From: Cyanobium sp. AMD-g | GTDB lineage: Bacteria > Cyanobacteriota > Cyanobacteriia > PCC-6307 > Cyanobiaceae | Reading direction: 5' to 3' | NCBI RefSeq assembly: GCF_024346395.1 | Contig: NZ_JAGQCW010000003.1 | Span: 62,001-126,000 of the forward strand | Length of the DNA: 64,000 nucleotides | Part shown: piece by piece, positions 17,876 to 25,850 of the stretch | Numbering within the stretch: the first letter of the stretch is position 1 | Layout: every line of letters starts with the position of its first letter | Made by a program: the position numbers and the translations under genes | Notes under the pieces: model-generated | What the model saw: only the letters and a program-made list of their open reading frames with translations | Databases searched by the model: none | What the model was told of the DNA's origin: nothing

Positions 17876-18859
17876 CTAACGACCCACCAGTTTGCCAAGG
17901 GACCATTGTAGGAACTGTGTCCTTGAGAGCCTCGATTTCTGGATCAGGAGCCTCCTTTGCAGTTCGGGCTCAATAGACAGCAAATCCATCACCCGGGCCA
18001 AGTGATTGGAGTATCCGGCGGGAGTTCTCTTCGTGACTGCATGCCGTACTTGGTCTTTCAATTGATCCAGAGATAGGTGGGTTGACTGATGGGTCAATTC
18101 TTCCAGAATGTCACCACCCATTCGTCTTGATTCCCAGAAGTGCCAGACTTTGCTTTGCTGGCAATTCTTCCAGGACTGGGTGATTTGAAGATTGAAGGAG
18201 TCAGCGAGTTCCTGCTCTTTGAAGTCGGCACGGGTGATGGCGGCGTTGAAGGATGGCTGGTCTTGATGATTGATGGTGTCTTTGGAGTCCTGCCAGAGCC
18301 CATGCCACGTCTCAAAAAAACGAGTCACAGCCGGCGATGATACGAAATAGAAAAATCCGGAATTGTAGTAAGTGCCTTTTGGGTTCCAGCCCATCTTTTC
18401 GCTCATTAGAAGATTAAAAGTATCTTGTTTAGCCTCCAGCATTGGTGCATCGGCCACGGCCCCGAAGTCGCTGTCGAAGTGATTCAGCCAATCGATTGAG
18501 CTTCTTACAATGGTATCAACATCCAGGCAAATCACTTTCCCTTGGACAAATTGACCAACCTGCGTTTTGAGCCAGCGACTTCGGAACAAAGCTGAGCCTG
18601 AGGGGGTGTCGACCGTAACGATTGAATCGCTGATTTTCAGGAGCTTGTGACGGTACTTCTGCAGCGCCCCCATGCTGATGGTATCGACCAGCAGCACTGT
18701 TGTGATACCTGGATTGGAAAGGCCAACGGACAGCATCGAAACAAGGGCCATGTCGGCGTAGAAATCTCTGCAATCCGTCGTGAGCACATAAACGAGCGTT
18801 GGCCCTTTTGCCGGCGAAATCTTGCTGGGGATTGCTCCGTTCAAGGGGATCTCAGGCAT
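17876..18859 (-). CDS. GT-A-type glycosyltransferase (GT8-like)
   Basis: The 327-residue protein begins after a short leader with LVYVLTTDCRDFYADMALVS and carries KVICLDVDTIVRSS, a DxD metal- and donor-binding motif. Further on are YYNSGFFYFVSS and HQDQPSFNAAI, the layout of family-8-type and related glycosyltransferases. The C-terminal 100 residues are basic and probably membrane-peripheral. It is a single gene between fabI and carbonic anhydrase and is clearly more AT-rich than both neighbours, suggesting a transferred surface-glycan gene. Donor and acceptor are unknown. Confidence 0.72.
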   Translation of the reverse strand: MPEIPLNGAIPSKISPAKGPTLVYVLTTDCRDFYADMALVSMLSVGLSNPGITTVLLVDTISMGALQKYRHKLLKISDSIVTVDTPSGSALFRSRWLKTQVGQFVQGKVICLDVDTIVRSSIDWLNHFDSDFGAVADAPMLEAKQDTFNLLMSEKMGWNPKGTYYNSGFFYFVSSPAVTRFFETWHGLWQDSKDTINHQDQPSFNAAITRADFKEQELADSFNLQITQSWKNCQQSKVWHFWESRRMGGDILEELTHQSTHLSLDQLKDQVRHAVTKRTPAGYSNHLARVMDLLSIEPELQRRLLIQKSRLSRTQFLQWSLGKLVGR

Positions 18860-18916
18860 GGGATCCCGATTGGAAAGCGTTCATGCAGGTTCCGTTTGCC
18901 GTCAGGAAGTGCCGCT

Positions 18917-19528
18917 TCAAAGAACTCTATTGGCTGGCATCGCCATCACAGAACCCATCCATTCGATGCTGGTGGTGTGCAGGTTGTAGTAGGCCGCCTC
19001 CACCTGCAGCCGTCCGCAGCGAAGCCGGTCGGTGAGCATGACGCTGGAATCGACGAGGTTGCGGGCCGCATTGAGGGTGTGGTGGCGGCAGGCCTCTTCC
19101 AGATTGTGTTCGCCGCCGAGGCTGAACAGCTCCATGCGCAGCTGGCCCACCACCTGGGCCAGGCTCGGCGTCAGGCTGAGCTCCCGATCGAAGGCCGCTG
19201 CCACGGCACCGCAGGCGGCGTGGCCCAGCACCACGATCACCGGCACCTCCAGGTGGCTGACGGCGTACTCCAGCGAGGCAATGGCGGCCACGGTGCTCAT
19301 CGTGCCGGCGTTGCGCACCACGAACAGATCGCCGAATCCGGTGTCGAACAGCAGCTCCACCGGCACCCGCGAATCGGCGCAGCCCAGCACGGCCGCCACG
19401 GGACTCTGGGCGGCTTCCACCTCCAGCATCCGCAGGCGATCGCTGTGGGGGTGGAGCGAATGGCCATCGAGGAAGCGCTGGTGCCCGGCGCGCAGCTGGT
19501 CGAGGATGGCACCGGGACAGGTCGGCAT
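18917..19528 (-). CDS. Beta-carbonic anhydrase
   Basis: The enzyme interconverts CO2 and bicarbonate. The zinc ligands are visible: Cys and Asp in [17 protein letters not shown], then His and Cys in [11 protein letters not shown], with [11 protein letters not shown] between them. The longest frame starts at 19624, where its ATG overlaps the divergent hisB ATG inside one CATG. The internal ATG at 19528 ([15 protein letters not shown]) is at the conserved domain edge and leaves room for promoters, so I prefer it (203 residues). No carboxysome genes are nearby, and no signal peptide is evident. A role in the inorganic-carbon pool is inferred. Confidence 0.88.
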   Translation of the reverse strand: MPTCPGAILDQLRAGHQRFLDGHSLHPHSDRLRMLEVEAAQSPVAAVLGCADSRVPVELLFDTGFGDLFVVRNAGTMSTVAAIASLEYAVSHLEVPVIVVLGHAACGAVAAAFDRELSLTPSLAQVVGQLRMELFSLGGEHNLEEACRHHTLNAARNLVDSSVMLTDRLRCGRLQVEAAYYNLHTTSIEWMGSVMAMPANRVL

Positions 19529-19622
19529 ACGGCCCACACCACCATCCCCGGCGGCCTTGTGCCGTAGCGCTCCACACCAAGGGCGCTTCAGGTCGTCAGG
19601 GCACGGCTGTGAGGGCTTTGGC

Positions 19623-20312
19623 ATGATTCAGATCTGGCCCGTCGCCTTCGCCCGCGTGACCATCAGCTCTTCGCGAACCGGCCCTGCGCGCACGGGCGAG
19701 ATCCATCGCGTCACCGGCGAGACGGATGTCCACATCGCGCTTGATCTCGATGGCACCGGTCGATGCCAGGTGGCCACGGGTGTCCCCTTCCTCGACCACA
19801 TGCTCCACCAACTCGCCAGCCATGGCCTGCTGGACCTGGAGATCACCGCCAGGGGCGACACCCACATCGACGACCACCACACCAACGAAGATGTGGGGAT
19901 CGCGCTGGGTCAGGCCCTCGCCCAGGCCCTGGCGGACCGGCGCGGCATCCGGCGCTTCGGTCACTTCCTGGCTCCCCTGGATGAAGCGCTTGTGCAGGTG
20001 GCGCTCGACTGCTCCGGCAGGCCCCACCTCAGTTACGACCTGGCCATCCCCGCCCAGCGCATCGGCACCTACGACACCGAACTGGTGCGGGAGTTCTTCG
20101 TGGCGGTGGCCAACAACGCCGGCCTCACCCTCCACATCCGTCAGCTGGCGGGGGTGAACTCCCACCACATCGTCGAGGCCTGCTTCAAGGCGTTCTCGCG
20201 CGCCCTTGATCAGGCTGTGGAGATCGATCCTCGCCGCGGCGGTGCCGTGCCCAGCAGCAAGGGCGTGCTGGAGCGGGCCGGGGCTGGAGGCAATCCAGCC
20301 GGTGGCGACTAG
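19623..20312 (+). CDS. hisB: Imidazoleglycerol-phosphate dehydratase
   Basis: HisB removes water from imidazoleglycerol phosphate in histidine synthesis. Both metal-binding histidine clusters are present, [17 protein letters not shown] and [15 protein letters not shown], together with [16 protein letters not shown] and the C-terminal PSSKGVLE. The frame is 229 residues from ATG 19623; homologues usually begin near RTGEIHRVT, so a GTG at 19656 is a credible alternative. It is a stand-alone monofunctional form, as usual in cyanobacteria. It is divergent from carbonic anhydrase and followed by a small secreted-peptide gene. Confidence 0.93.
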   Translation: MIQIWPVAFARVTISSSRTGPARTGEIHRVTGETDVHIALDLDGTGRCQVATGVPFLDHMLHQLASHGLLDLEITARGDTHIDDHHTNEDVGIALGQALAQALADRRGIRRFGHFLAPLDEALVQVALDCSGRPHLSYDLAIPAQRIGTYDTELVREFFVAVANNAGLTLHIRQLAGVNSHHIVEACFKAFSRALDQAVEIDPRRGGAVPSSKGVLERAGAGGNPAGGD

Positions 20313-20336
20313 TCTTTTGGGATACGTCCAGACCCC

Positions 20337-20495
20337 ATGCGACCTCTCCTTGTGCTTGTGGCCGGCCTCGCCGCCACCATCGCCGCGGCTGCTCCGGCCC
20401 GGGCTGCCGATTGCCTGCCGAGCGTCGCTGAGCCAGCCCCATGTGCGGTTTCCCAGCCCCCCTGCCCGCCTGTGGAGCTCCCCTGCGAGGCCTGA
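20337..20495 (+). CDS. Small secreted Cys/Pro-rich peptide (52 aa)
   Basis: An ATG at 20337 opens 52 codons starting MRPLLVLVAGLAATIAAA, a clear signal peptide ending at about APARAA. The short mature part of about 28 residues has four cysteines and many prolines (CLPSVAEPAPCAV, then QPPCPPVELPC). It sits between hisB (24 bp) and the carotenoid oxygenase on the same strand. Signal-peptide composition and the compact stop position argue for a real gene, but no family was recognised. Two disulfides in the periplasm would be possible. Confidence 0.45.
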   Translation: MRPLLVLVAGLAATIAAAAPARAADCLPSVAEPAPCAVSQPPCPPVELPCEA

Positions 20496-20581
20496 GGTCG
20501 GGACGGCCGCCCACGCCTTCACACTCCGTTACGTGATAATTGAATCAGCGCCTGGCGCTGTTCTTTCCGTGGGCTGACCCG

Positions 20582-22063
20582 ATGACCGTTGCTTCCCCTG
20601 CTGGCACGGCTTCGCCTGCCTACGACCGCTCCGACTGGGCCAGTTCCTTCGCCAATGTCAGCGAAGAGCTGACGGACGTGCCCTTGGTGGCCAGCCGGGG
20701 CACCATCCCGGCCGCGTTGAGCGGCACCCTCTACCGCAACGGGCCCGGCCGGCTGGAACGGGGCGGCCACTGGGTGCATCACCCTTTCGATGGGGACGGG
20801 ATGATCACCGCCCTGCGGTTCACCGACGGCGGGGCTCAGCTCAGCAACCGCTTCGTGCGTACGGAGGGCTGGTTGGCGGAGGAGAAGGCCGGCACCTATC
20901 TGTACCGCGGCGTGTTCGGCACACCCAAGCCGGGTGGGGTCCTGGCCAATGCTTTCGACCTGCGGCTCAAGAACATCGCCAACACCCACGTGGTGCGGCT
21001 CGGCGACCAGCTCCTCGCCCTCTGGGAGGCCAGCTCCCCCCATGCGCTGGATCCGTTCAGCCTCGAAACCCGGGGCCTGACCCTCCTGGATGGGGTCCTC
21101 AAGCCCGGTGAAGCCTTCAGCGCCCACCCCCGCTTCGACCCCGGTCACCACGGTGCCACCCGGATGGTCACCTTCGGCGTCAAGGCCGGACCACGCAGCA
21201 CGGTGCGGCTGATGGAGTTCGCCGCTGAAGGTTCTGGGGCGGGCACCTTGCTGGCCGACTCCAGCCACAGCTTTCCGGGCTTCGCCTTCCTGCACGATTT
21301 CGCCATCACCCCCAACTGGGCGGTGTTCCTGCAGAACGCGATTGATTTCAACCCCCTCCCCTTTGTGCTCGGTCGTAAAGGGGCCGCCCAGTGCCTGAAA
21401 TCCCGCCCCGGGGCCCGGGGCCAGTTCTGGTTGATCCCCCGCCAGGACGGGGCCTTCGCCGGCCAGGAGCCACGGGTCCTGGAGGCGCCCGAGGGATTCG
21501 TGTTCCACCACCTCAATGCCTGGGAAGACGGCGATGCTGTGGTGATTGACAGCATCTATTACGCCGATTTCCCCTCCATCGGCCCCGACCAGGACTACAA
21601 GGAAGTGGACTTCGATCGCATCCCGGAGGGGCTGCTCGAGCGTTGCCGACTGGATCTGGCCAGCGGCACAGTGACGGCCACGCGGCTGAGCGAGCGCACC
21701 TGCGAGTTCGCCATGGTGGCCCCGGCACGGGTGGGCCTGGAGAGTCGCTACGCCTGGATGGCCGTGGCCGAGCGCGACCGGGGTAACGACCCGCTGCAGG
21801 CTCTGATGAAACTGGATCTTCAGGCTGGCGAGACGCGGGTCTGGAGTGCGGCGCCGCGGGGCTTCGTCAGTGAGCCGATCATGGTGCCGCGGCCCGGTGC
21901 GACCGACGAGGATGACGGCTGGGTGCTGGGTCTGTTCTGGAACGGCGCCCGCAGCGCCAGCGATCTGGTGGTGCTGGATGCCGCCACCATGGAGGAGCAG
22001 GCCCTGCTGGAGCTGCCCCTGGCGATCCCCCATGGGTTGCATGGCAGCTGGGTGGCGGCCTGA
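20582..22063 (+). CDS. Carotenoid cleavage oxygenase (apocarotenoid type)
   Basis: These non-haem iron enzymes cleave carotenoid or apocarotenoid double bonds. Four iron-binding histidines can be placed: DPGHHGATRMV, FLHDFAITPNW, FVFHHLNAWED and the C-terminal IPHGLHGSWV. The N-terminal part has GTLYRNGPGRLERGG and HHPFDGDGMI, as in cyanobacterial apocarotenoid-15,15'-oxygenases that form retinal. The ATG at 20582 (493 residues) fits the family start; an upstream start at 20540 is possible. No opsin gene is present in the window, so the use of the product is unknown. Confidence 0.88.
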   Translation: MTVASPAGTASPAYDRSDWASSFANVSEELTDVPLVASRGTIPAALSGTLYRNGPGRLERGGHWVHHPFDGDGMITALRFTDGGAQLSNRFVRTEGWLAEEKAGTYLYRGVFGTPKPGGVLANAFDLRLKNIANTHVVRLGDQLLALWEASSPHALDPFSLETRGLTLLDGVLKPGEAFSAHPRFDPGHHGATRMVTFGVKAGPRSTVRLMEFAAEGSGAGTLLADSSHSFPGFAFLHDFAITPNWAVFLQNAIDFNPLPFVLGRKGAAQCLKSRPGARGQFWLIPRQDGAFAGQEPRVLEAPEGFVFHHLNAWEDGDAVVIDSIYYADFPSIGPDQDYKEVDFDRIPEGLLERCRLDLASGTVTATRLSERTCEFAMVAPARVGLESRYAWMAVAERDRGNDPLQALMKLDLQAGETRVWSAAPRGFVSEPIMVPRPGATDEDDGWVLGLFWNGARSASDLVVLDAATMEEQALLELPLAIPHGLHGSWVAA

Positions 22064-22093
22064 GCCAGCCCTGCAGCAGGGGCCTCCCGCGGT

Positions 22094-22258
22094 TCAGCCC
22101 CGTTCGGACCGTTTCAGGGTGGCTGGCGAGAAGAGGTGGCCTTCGCTGAGGGCGATCGCCACAACGGCATCGGAGTCGGCAGCGGCATCCACCCGGGCCT
22201 TGAGGGCTGGATCCGCTGCCACCTTCGTCAAAAAGGCGTTGAGCTGAGATTTCGACAT
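22094..22258 (-). CDS. Nif11-domain small protein
   Basis: From ATG 22258 the frame gives 54 residues: MSKSQLNAFLTKVAADPALK, then a region ending VVAIALSEGHLF. This is the Nif11 fold common in cyanobacteria as stand-alone peptides and as leaders of ribosomally made peptides. Here there is no Gly-Gly cleavage site and no Cys/Ser/Thr-rich core, and no modification enzyme (LanM or similar) is nearby, so it is probably a stand-alone Nif11 protein of unknown role. It is convergent with the carotenoid oxygenase and divergent from the YciI-like gene. Confidence 0.7.
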   Translation of the reverse strand: MSKSQLNAFLTKVAADPALKARVDAAADSDAVVAIALSEGHLFSPATLKRSERG

Positions 22259-22341
22259 GGGGTGGTCCGTTCGATCGTCCGTCTCCTTCCTACTCCCTCT
22301 GGACAGGGGGAGCGATTTCATGGTGCTGTCACGCTGAGATC

Positions 22342-22638
22342 ATGCCCTGGTTCATCAAGACCGAAGTGTTCTGCCAGCCCCGTGAGTTGGTGACGCCCCA
22401 TCTCCGGGCGCATCTGGCGTGGGTGAGCGAGCTTCGGAACCGCGGCGAGCTTGTCAGCAGTGGTTATCTCGTGGATGCCGAAGGCCGGCCTGGTGGTGGT
22501 GGTCTGATGATTTTTCAGGCCGAGGATCATGCGGCTGCTGAAGCGTTTGTGTTGCAGGATCCAATGATCCTCAGCGGCTGTGTGACCTGGCAGTTACAGG
22601 GGTGGATCCCTTCGGTTGGTGACATTCGGATGGCCTGA
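22342..22638 (+). CDS. YciI-family protein
   Basis: The 98-residue protein opens with MPWFIKTEVF and has LRAHLAWVSELRNRGELVSS, then GGGLMIFQAEDHAAAEAFV and a DPMILSG segment. This is the ferredoxin-like YciI/YCII domain, in which a His near residue 24 and a later Asp form the putative active site. Cellular function is generally unknown. Its start is 83 bp from the divergent Nif11 gene start. Confidence 0.78.
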   Translation: MPWFIKTEVFCQPRELVTPHLRAHLAWVSELRNRGELVSSGYLVDAEGRPGGGGLMIFQAEDHAAAEAFVLQDPMILSGCVTWQLQGWIPSVGDIRMA

Positions 22639-22666
22639 TCTACCCGCGTTCATACGGTGATGAATG

Positions 22667-23503
22667 TCACTTCCCCGCAGCCAGCATGGACTTGGCCAGT
22701 CTTGAAAACTGGCGCAGCCCGCTGATCAGGGAGAAGAGCCACGAGATAGGCCATTTCTGCTGGATAAGCGGAGCTGTCTGAAGGGCGTAACTCGAATAAA
22801 GTTTTTGATGATGAAACACATCGCGGCCACTGGAGCCAAAGATGCTGTAGGCGATGTCGAAATCCCTCTCCATGCTGACCAGTCGATGGGGGTGCTGATC
22901 CATCACGTCGAGAATGGCTTTCGTGTAAGGCTCCTCGCCGGTGGTATGGATCACGGCTGACCAGGAGTTGCGTAAGTAGTGGAAGGCGTTGAAGTCATCG
23001 ATGCGTTTCAGGACGGTGGCGATGACCGCAGCCAGAAAGGGATGATGCGGTGAGGCCATCAGCACCCATTGCTGGAACGAGCGTGCGCCGCCCAGCTCTG
23101 GATGACTGCCCCAACCGACATGGGCACTGCCTTCAGATTGGTCCCATTGGGATAAAATGTAGTCGTCATCTCGACGAATGGATTCAAAAACAGGCCTGCG
23201 CACATCCGCTTTGACGTCGAGGTAAATGCCTCCGTAGGAGTAGATGCAGAGGTAGCGAAAGAGGTCTGACCTTGCCGCTGCGAATGATGGATTGATGCGT
23301 TTGTATCGTCCATAGACCTCTGCTCCAAAGTTGTTCAGGATGAGAGCGGCGATCTCCTTCTCTTCGTAAAAGTGATACTCGCAATCACTGTTCATGGCTG
23401 CAATGGCCTTGCAGTTCTCTTTCAGCGAGTCTGGAAGTCTATGGTAGACATCAAATGTCTGGTGAATAATCTTGGGGATTGGCATAGGCCTTGGCCTCCG
23501 CAA
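22667..23503 (-). CDS. GT32-type glycosyltransferase (sugar-binding DXD family)
   Basis: The 278-residue protein starts near MPIPKIIHQTFDVY, the usual opening of family-32 transferases. It contains ARSDLFRYLCIYSYGGIYLD followed by VKADV, the donor-binding block; the second acidic residue of DxD is replaced by Lys-Ala-Asp, as in some bacterial members. Later HTTGEEPYTKAI fits the family core. The C-terminal end is hydrophobic and basic. It is an AT-rich single gene between the YciI gene and rdgB, like the transferase at 17876-18859. Capsule or O-antigen synthesis is likely; substrate unknown. Confidence 0.75.
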   Translation of the reverse strand: MRRPRPMPIPKIIHQTFDVYHRLPDSLKENCKAIAAMNSDCEYHFYEEKEIAALILNNFGAEVYGRYKRINPSFAAARSDLFRYLCIYSYGGIYLDVKADVRRPVFESIRRDDDYILSQWDQSEGSAHVGWGSHPELGGARSFQQWVLMASPHHPFLAAVIATVLKRIDDFNAFHYLRNSWSAVIHTTGEEPYTKAILDVMDQHPHRLVSMERDFDIAYSIFGSSGRDVFHHQKLYSSYALQTAPLIQQKWPISWLFSLISGLRQFSRLAKSMLAAGK

Positions 23504-23541
23504 TGACGAATCATTGGCGAAACGTTAACTGATTCGGTGAT

Positions 23542-23583
23542 CTCATTGGCAAGATGGTTGGCTAAGGACGCCTTGCCAATGAG
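23542..23583. repeat. 12-bp perfect inverted repeat, possible RNA stem
   Basis: CTCATTGGCAAG at 23542-23553 and its exact reverse complement at 23572-23583 are separated by 18 bases. It lies between rdgB (upstream on the minus strand) and the GT32 gene. No T-run follows on either side, so it is not a standard intrinsic terminator. It could be an RNA stem at the end of the rdgB message or a protein-binding palindrome. Confidence 0.6.
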
Positions 23584-23621
23584 CATTGATGTTCAACTGG
23601 AGGCGCGAGAGCTTCTGCAGC

Positions 23622-24266
23622 TCAAGTGGGGCGTAACAGCAGGTTTTGAAGCTGCGGTTCCAGCAGGGCAAAGGCCCTGCCCCGGTGACCGATCCGGCCC
23701 TTGAGCCCCTTGTCCATCTCGGCGTAGCTCAGGCCCTCGGAGGGCACGAAGAACACCGGGTCGTAGCCGAAACCGCCGCGGCCCCTCGGGGACTCCAGGA
23801 TCACCCCGTCGCAGCGGCCCTCCACCTCCAGGCGGATCACTCCGCTGGGATCGGCCACCGCCAGGGCAGCCACGAAGGCCGCCCGGCGATCCGATGGCAG
23901 GCCCTGCGCCTGGCGGTGCTGATCAGCAGCGCCCAGTTCCCTCAGCAGCCGGGCGATCCGGGAGGTGTCGCTGTCGGCATAGCGGGCCGAATGCACCCCG
24001 GGGGCGCCGCCCAGGGCCGCCACCGCCAGGCCCGAGTCGTCGGCCAGGGCCCACTGGCCGGTGGCGCGGGCCACCGCCTCGGCCTTCAGCCGGGCATTGG
24101 CGGTGAAGCTGGTGCCCGTTTCCTCCACCTCCAGGCCGTCGGGCTGGGGCCGCACCGCCAGGGGCAGGGAGGCCAGCAGATGGGCGAACTCCCTGATCTT
24201 GCCGGCATTGCCGCTGGCGATCACCAGCACGGTGGGCGTTGCCGGGGGCTCGACTGGGCCGGCCAT
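23622..24266 (-). CDS. rdgB: dITP/XTP pyrophosphatase (RdgB/HAM1)
   Basis: RdgB hydrolyses non-canonical purine triphosphates and keeps them out of DNA. The 214-residue protein has VIASGNAGKIREFAHLL at the N-terminus, the central LADDSGLAVAALGGAPGVHS followed by ARYA, and GFGYDPVFFVPSEGLSYAEM near the end. All are diagnostic of the family. Its ATG overlaps the stop of the upstream phosphohexomutase (TGATG), so the two are translated together. Confidence 0.93.
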   Translation of the reverse strand: MAGPVEPPATPTVLVIASGNAGKIREFAHLLASLPLAVRPQPDGLEVEETGTSFTANARLKAEAVARATGQWALADDSGLAVAALGGAPGVHSARYADSDTSRIARLLRELGAADQHRQAQGLPSDRRAAFVAALAVADPSGVIRLEVEGRCDGVILESPRGRGGFGYDPVFFVPSEGLSYAEMDKGLKGRIGHRGRAFALLEPQLQNLLLRPT

Positions 24267-25735
24267 CAGATGGCCTCCGCCAGTTGGCGCGCCCAGGTCA
24301 GCACCGCCTGCACCCGGTCGGCGTCAGGGGCTTCGCAATAAAGACGCAGCAGGGGCTCGGTGCCGGAGAAGCGCAGCATCAGCCAGTGGCTTGGCCCCAT
24401 CCGCAGTTTGACGCCGTCGGTGCGGTTCACCTCCATAACGGCGGCACCGGCTACCTCCTGGGGCGGATCCTGGGCCAGAAGCGCCTCCAGCCGGCCGCGG
24501 CTGGCCATGTCCGGCAGGCGCAGGTCGAGGCGGTCGTAGACGCTGGCGCCACCGCAGCGCTCCTGCAGGGCCGCCAGCCGGGCACCGAGGGGCAGCCCCC
24601 CTTCCACCAGGGCTTCGATCAGCAGCAGGGCCGCGAACAGGGCATCCCGCTCCGGCAGGTGGATGCCGAAGCCCACCCCGCCCGATTCCTCTCCGCCCAC
24701 CAGCACCTCGCTGCTGAGCATCTCGGCGGCGATGTACTTGAATCCGACGGGCATCTCGATCACCTCCCGGCCCAGGTCGGCCGCCACCAGGGCCATCAGA
24801 TCGGAGCCGCTCACGGTCTTGACCACGCGGCCCCCCAGCCGGCGGGCCCGGGCCAGGTGGTCGATCAGCAGGGGCATCAGCAGCTGGGTGCTGCAGAAGC
24901 GGCCCTGCTCGTCCACCGCGGCGATGCGGTCGCCGTCGCCATCGAAGACGATGCCCACCGCCGGTCGACCGGCGGCCGTGGCTTGGCGCACCTCGGCGAT
25001 CAGCTGCCCCAGATAGGGCGCCAGCGGTTCGGGTGGGTGGCCGCCGAACAGCGGATCCCGCTCAGAGCGAATCTCCCGGATCACACCCGCGGCGGTGCCC
25101 GCCTCGCCCAGCAGGGACGGCAGCCCACCGGCGGCCGAGCCATGCATCGGATCCACGATCACCTGCAGGCCGATGGCGGACAGGCCCCGCACCAGGGCCG
25201 GGACATCGATCTTGGCGCCGAGTCCGGCCAGGTAGGTGCCCATGGCATCGAAGCGCTCGGTGGCGCCGGGGATCGGCACGCTCAGGCCCCCCGCCGCCAG
25301 GCGATGCTCCACACGGGCGGTGAAGTCGCCCTCCACCGAGCCCCCGAACGGTCCCTTGATCTTGAGGCCCAGCCATTCCGCCGGGTTGTGGCTGGCGGTG
25401 ATCACCAGGGCCCCCAGGGCCGCCCGCTCCACCACCGCCCAGCTGCAGGCCGGCGTGGGCACGGGGCTGGTTGCCAGCACGGGCACCAGATCGGCCCCCC
25501 GCACGGCGGCGCCGATGGCTTCGGCCAGTTCCGGCGCCAGGAAGCGCCGGTCGTAGCCGATCACCACCTCCCGGCTGGCCAGGCCCGCCGGGGCGCTGGC
25601 GGCCAGCTCCTGGGCGGCGGCGGCGGCCACCGGCAGCAGGCGCTCCATGGTGATGTCCACGCCGAGGATGCCCCGCCAGCCATCGGTTCCGAAGTGGATC
25701 GGTCCGGCCTCAAGGGGCAGGGGGGCGGAGGCCAT
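24266..25735 (-). CDS. Phosphoglucomutase/phosphomannomutase family protein
   Basis: The enzyme shifts phosphate between C6 and C1 of a hexose, feeding glycogen or sugar-nucleotide synthesis. All four family motifs are present: catalytic serine in ITASHNPAEWLGLKIKG, metal loop VFDGDGDRIAAVD, sugar loop GGEESGGVGFG and phosphate loop RFSGTEPLLRLY. The ATG at 25735 (MASAPLPLEAG) gives 489 residues; the upstream extension to 25852 overlaps the divergent nuclease gene and is not conserved-looking. It is coupled to rdgB. Whether glucose or mannose is preferred cannot be read from sequence. Confidence 0.9.
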   Translation of the reverse strand: MASAPLPLEAGPIHFGTDGWRGILGVDITMERLLPVAAAAAQELAASAPAGLASREVVIGYDRRFLAPELAEAIGAAVRGADLVPVLATSPVPTPACSWAVVERAALGALVITASHNPAEWLGLKIKGPFGGSVEGDFTARVEHRLAAGGLSVPIPGATERFDAMGTYLAGLGAKIDVPALVRGLSAIGLQVIVDPMHGSAAGGLPSLLGEAGTAAGVIREIRSERDPLFGGHPPEPLAPYLGQLIAEVRQATAAGRPAVGIVFDGDGDRIAAVDEQGRFCSTQLLMPLLIDHLARARRLGGRVVKTVSGSDLMALVAADLGREVIEMPVGFKYIAAEMLSSEVLVGGEESGGVGFGIHLPERDALFAALLLIEALVEGGLPLGARLAALQERCGGASVYDRLDLRLPDMASRGRLEALLAQDPPQEVAGAAVMEVNRTDGVKLRMGPSHWLMLRFSGTEPLLRLYCEAPDADRVQAVLTWARQLAEAI

Positions 25736-25850
25736 GGCGCGGCGCGGACGCAGGGGAAGGGCACGCCGGTCGTAGCAGGCTCGCCCCTGCGGTTGGCTGG
25801 GGCAGGTGCCGGCCTGATGGCAGGCCACCGGCCCCCCTAGCCTGCAGCCC

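Noticed and set aside
22094-22258. Nif11 peptide as a prochlorosin-type lanthipeptide precursor
   Set aside because: No double-Gly cleavage site, no Cys/Ser/Thr core and no LanM-like gene nearby.
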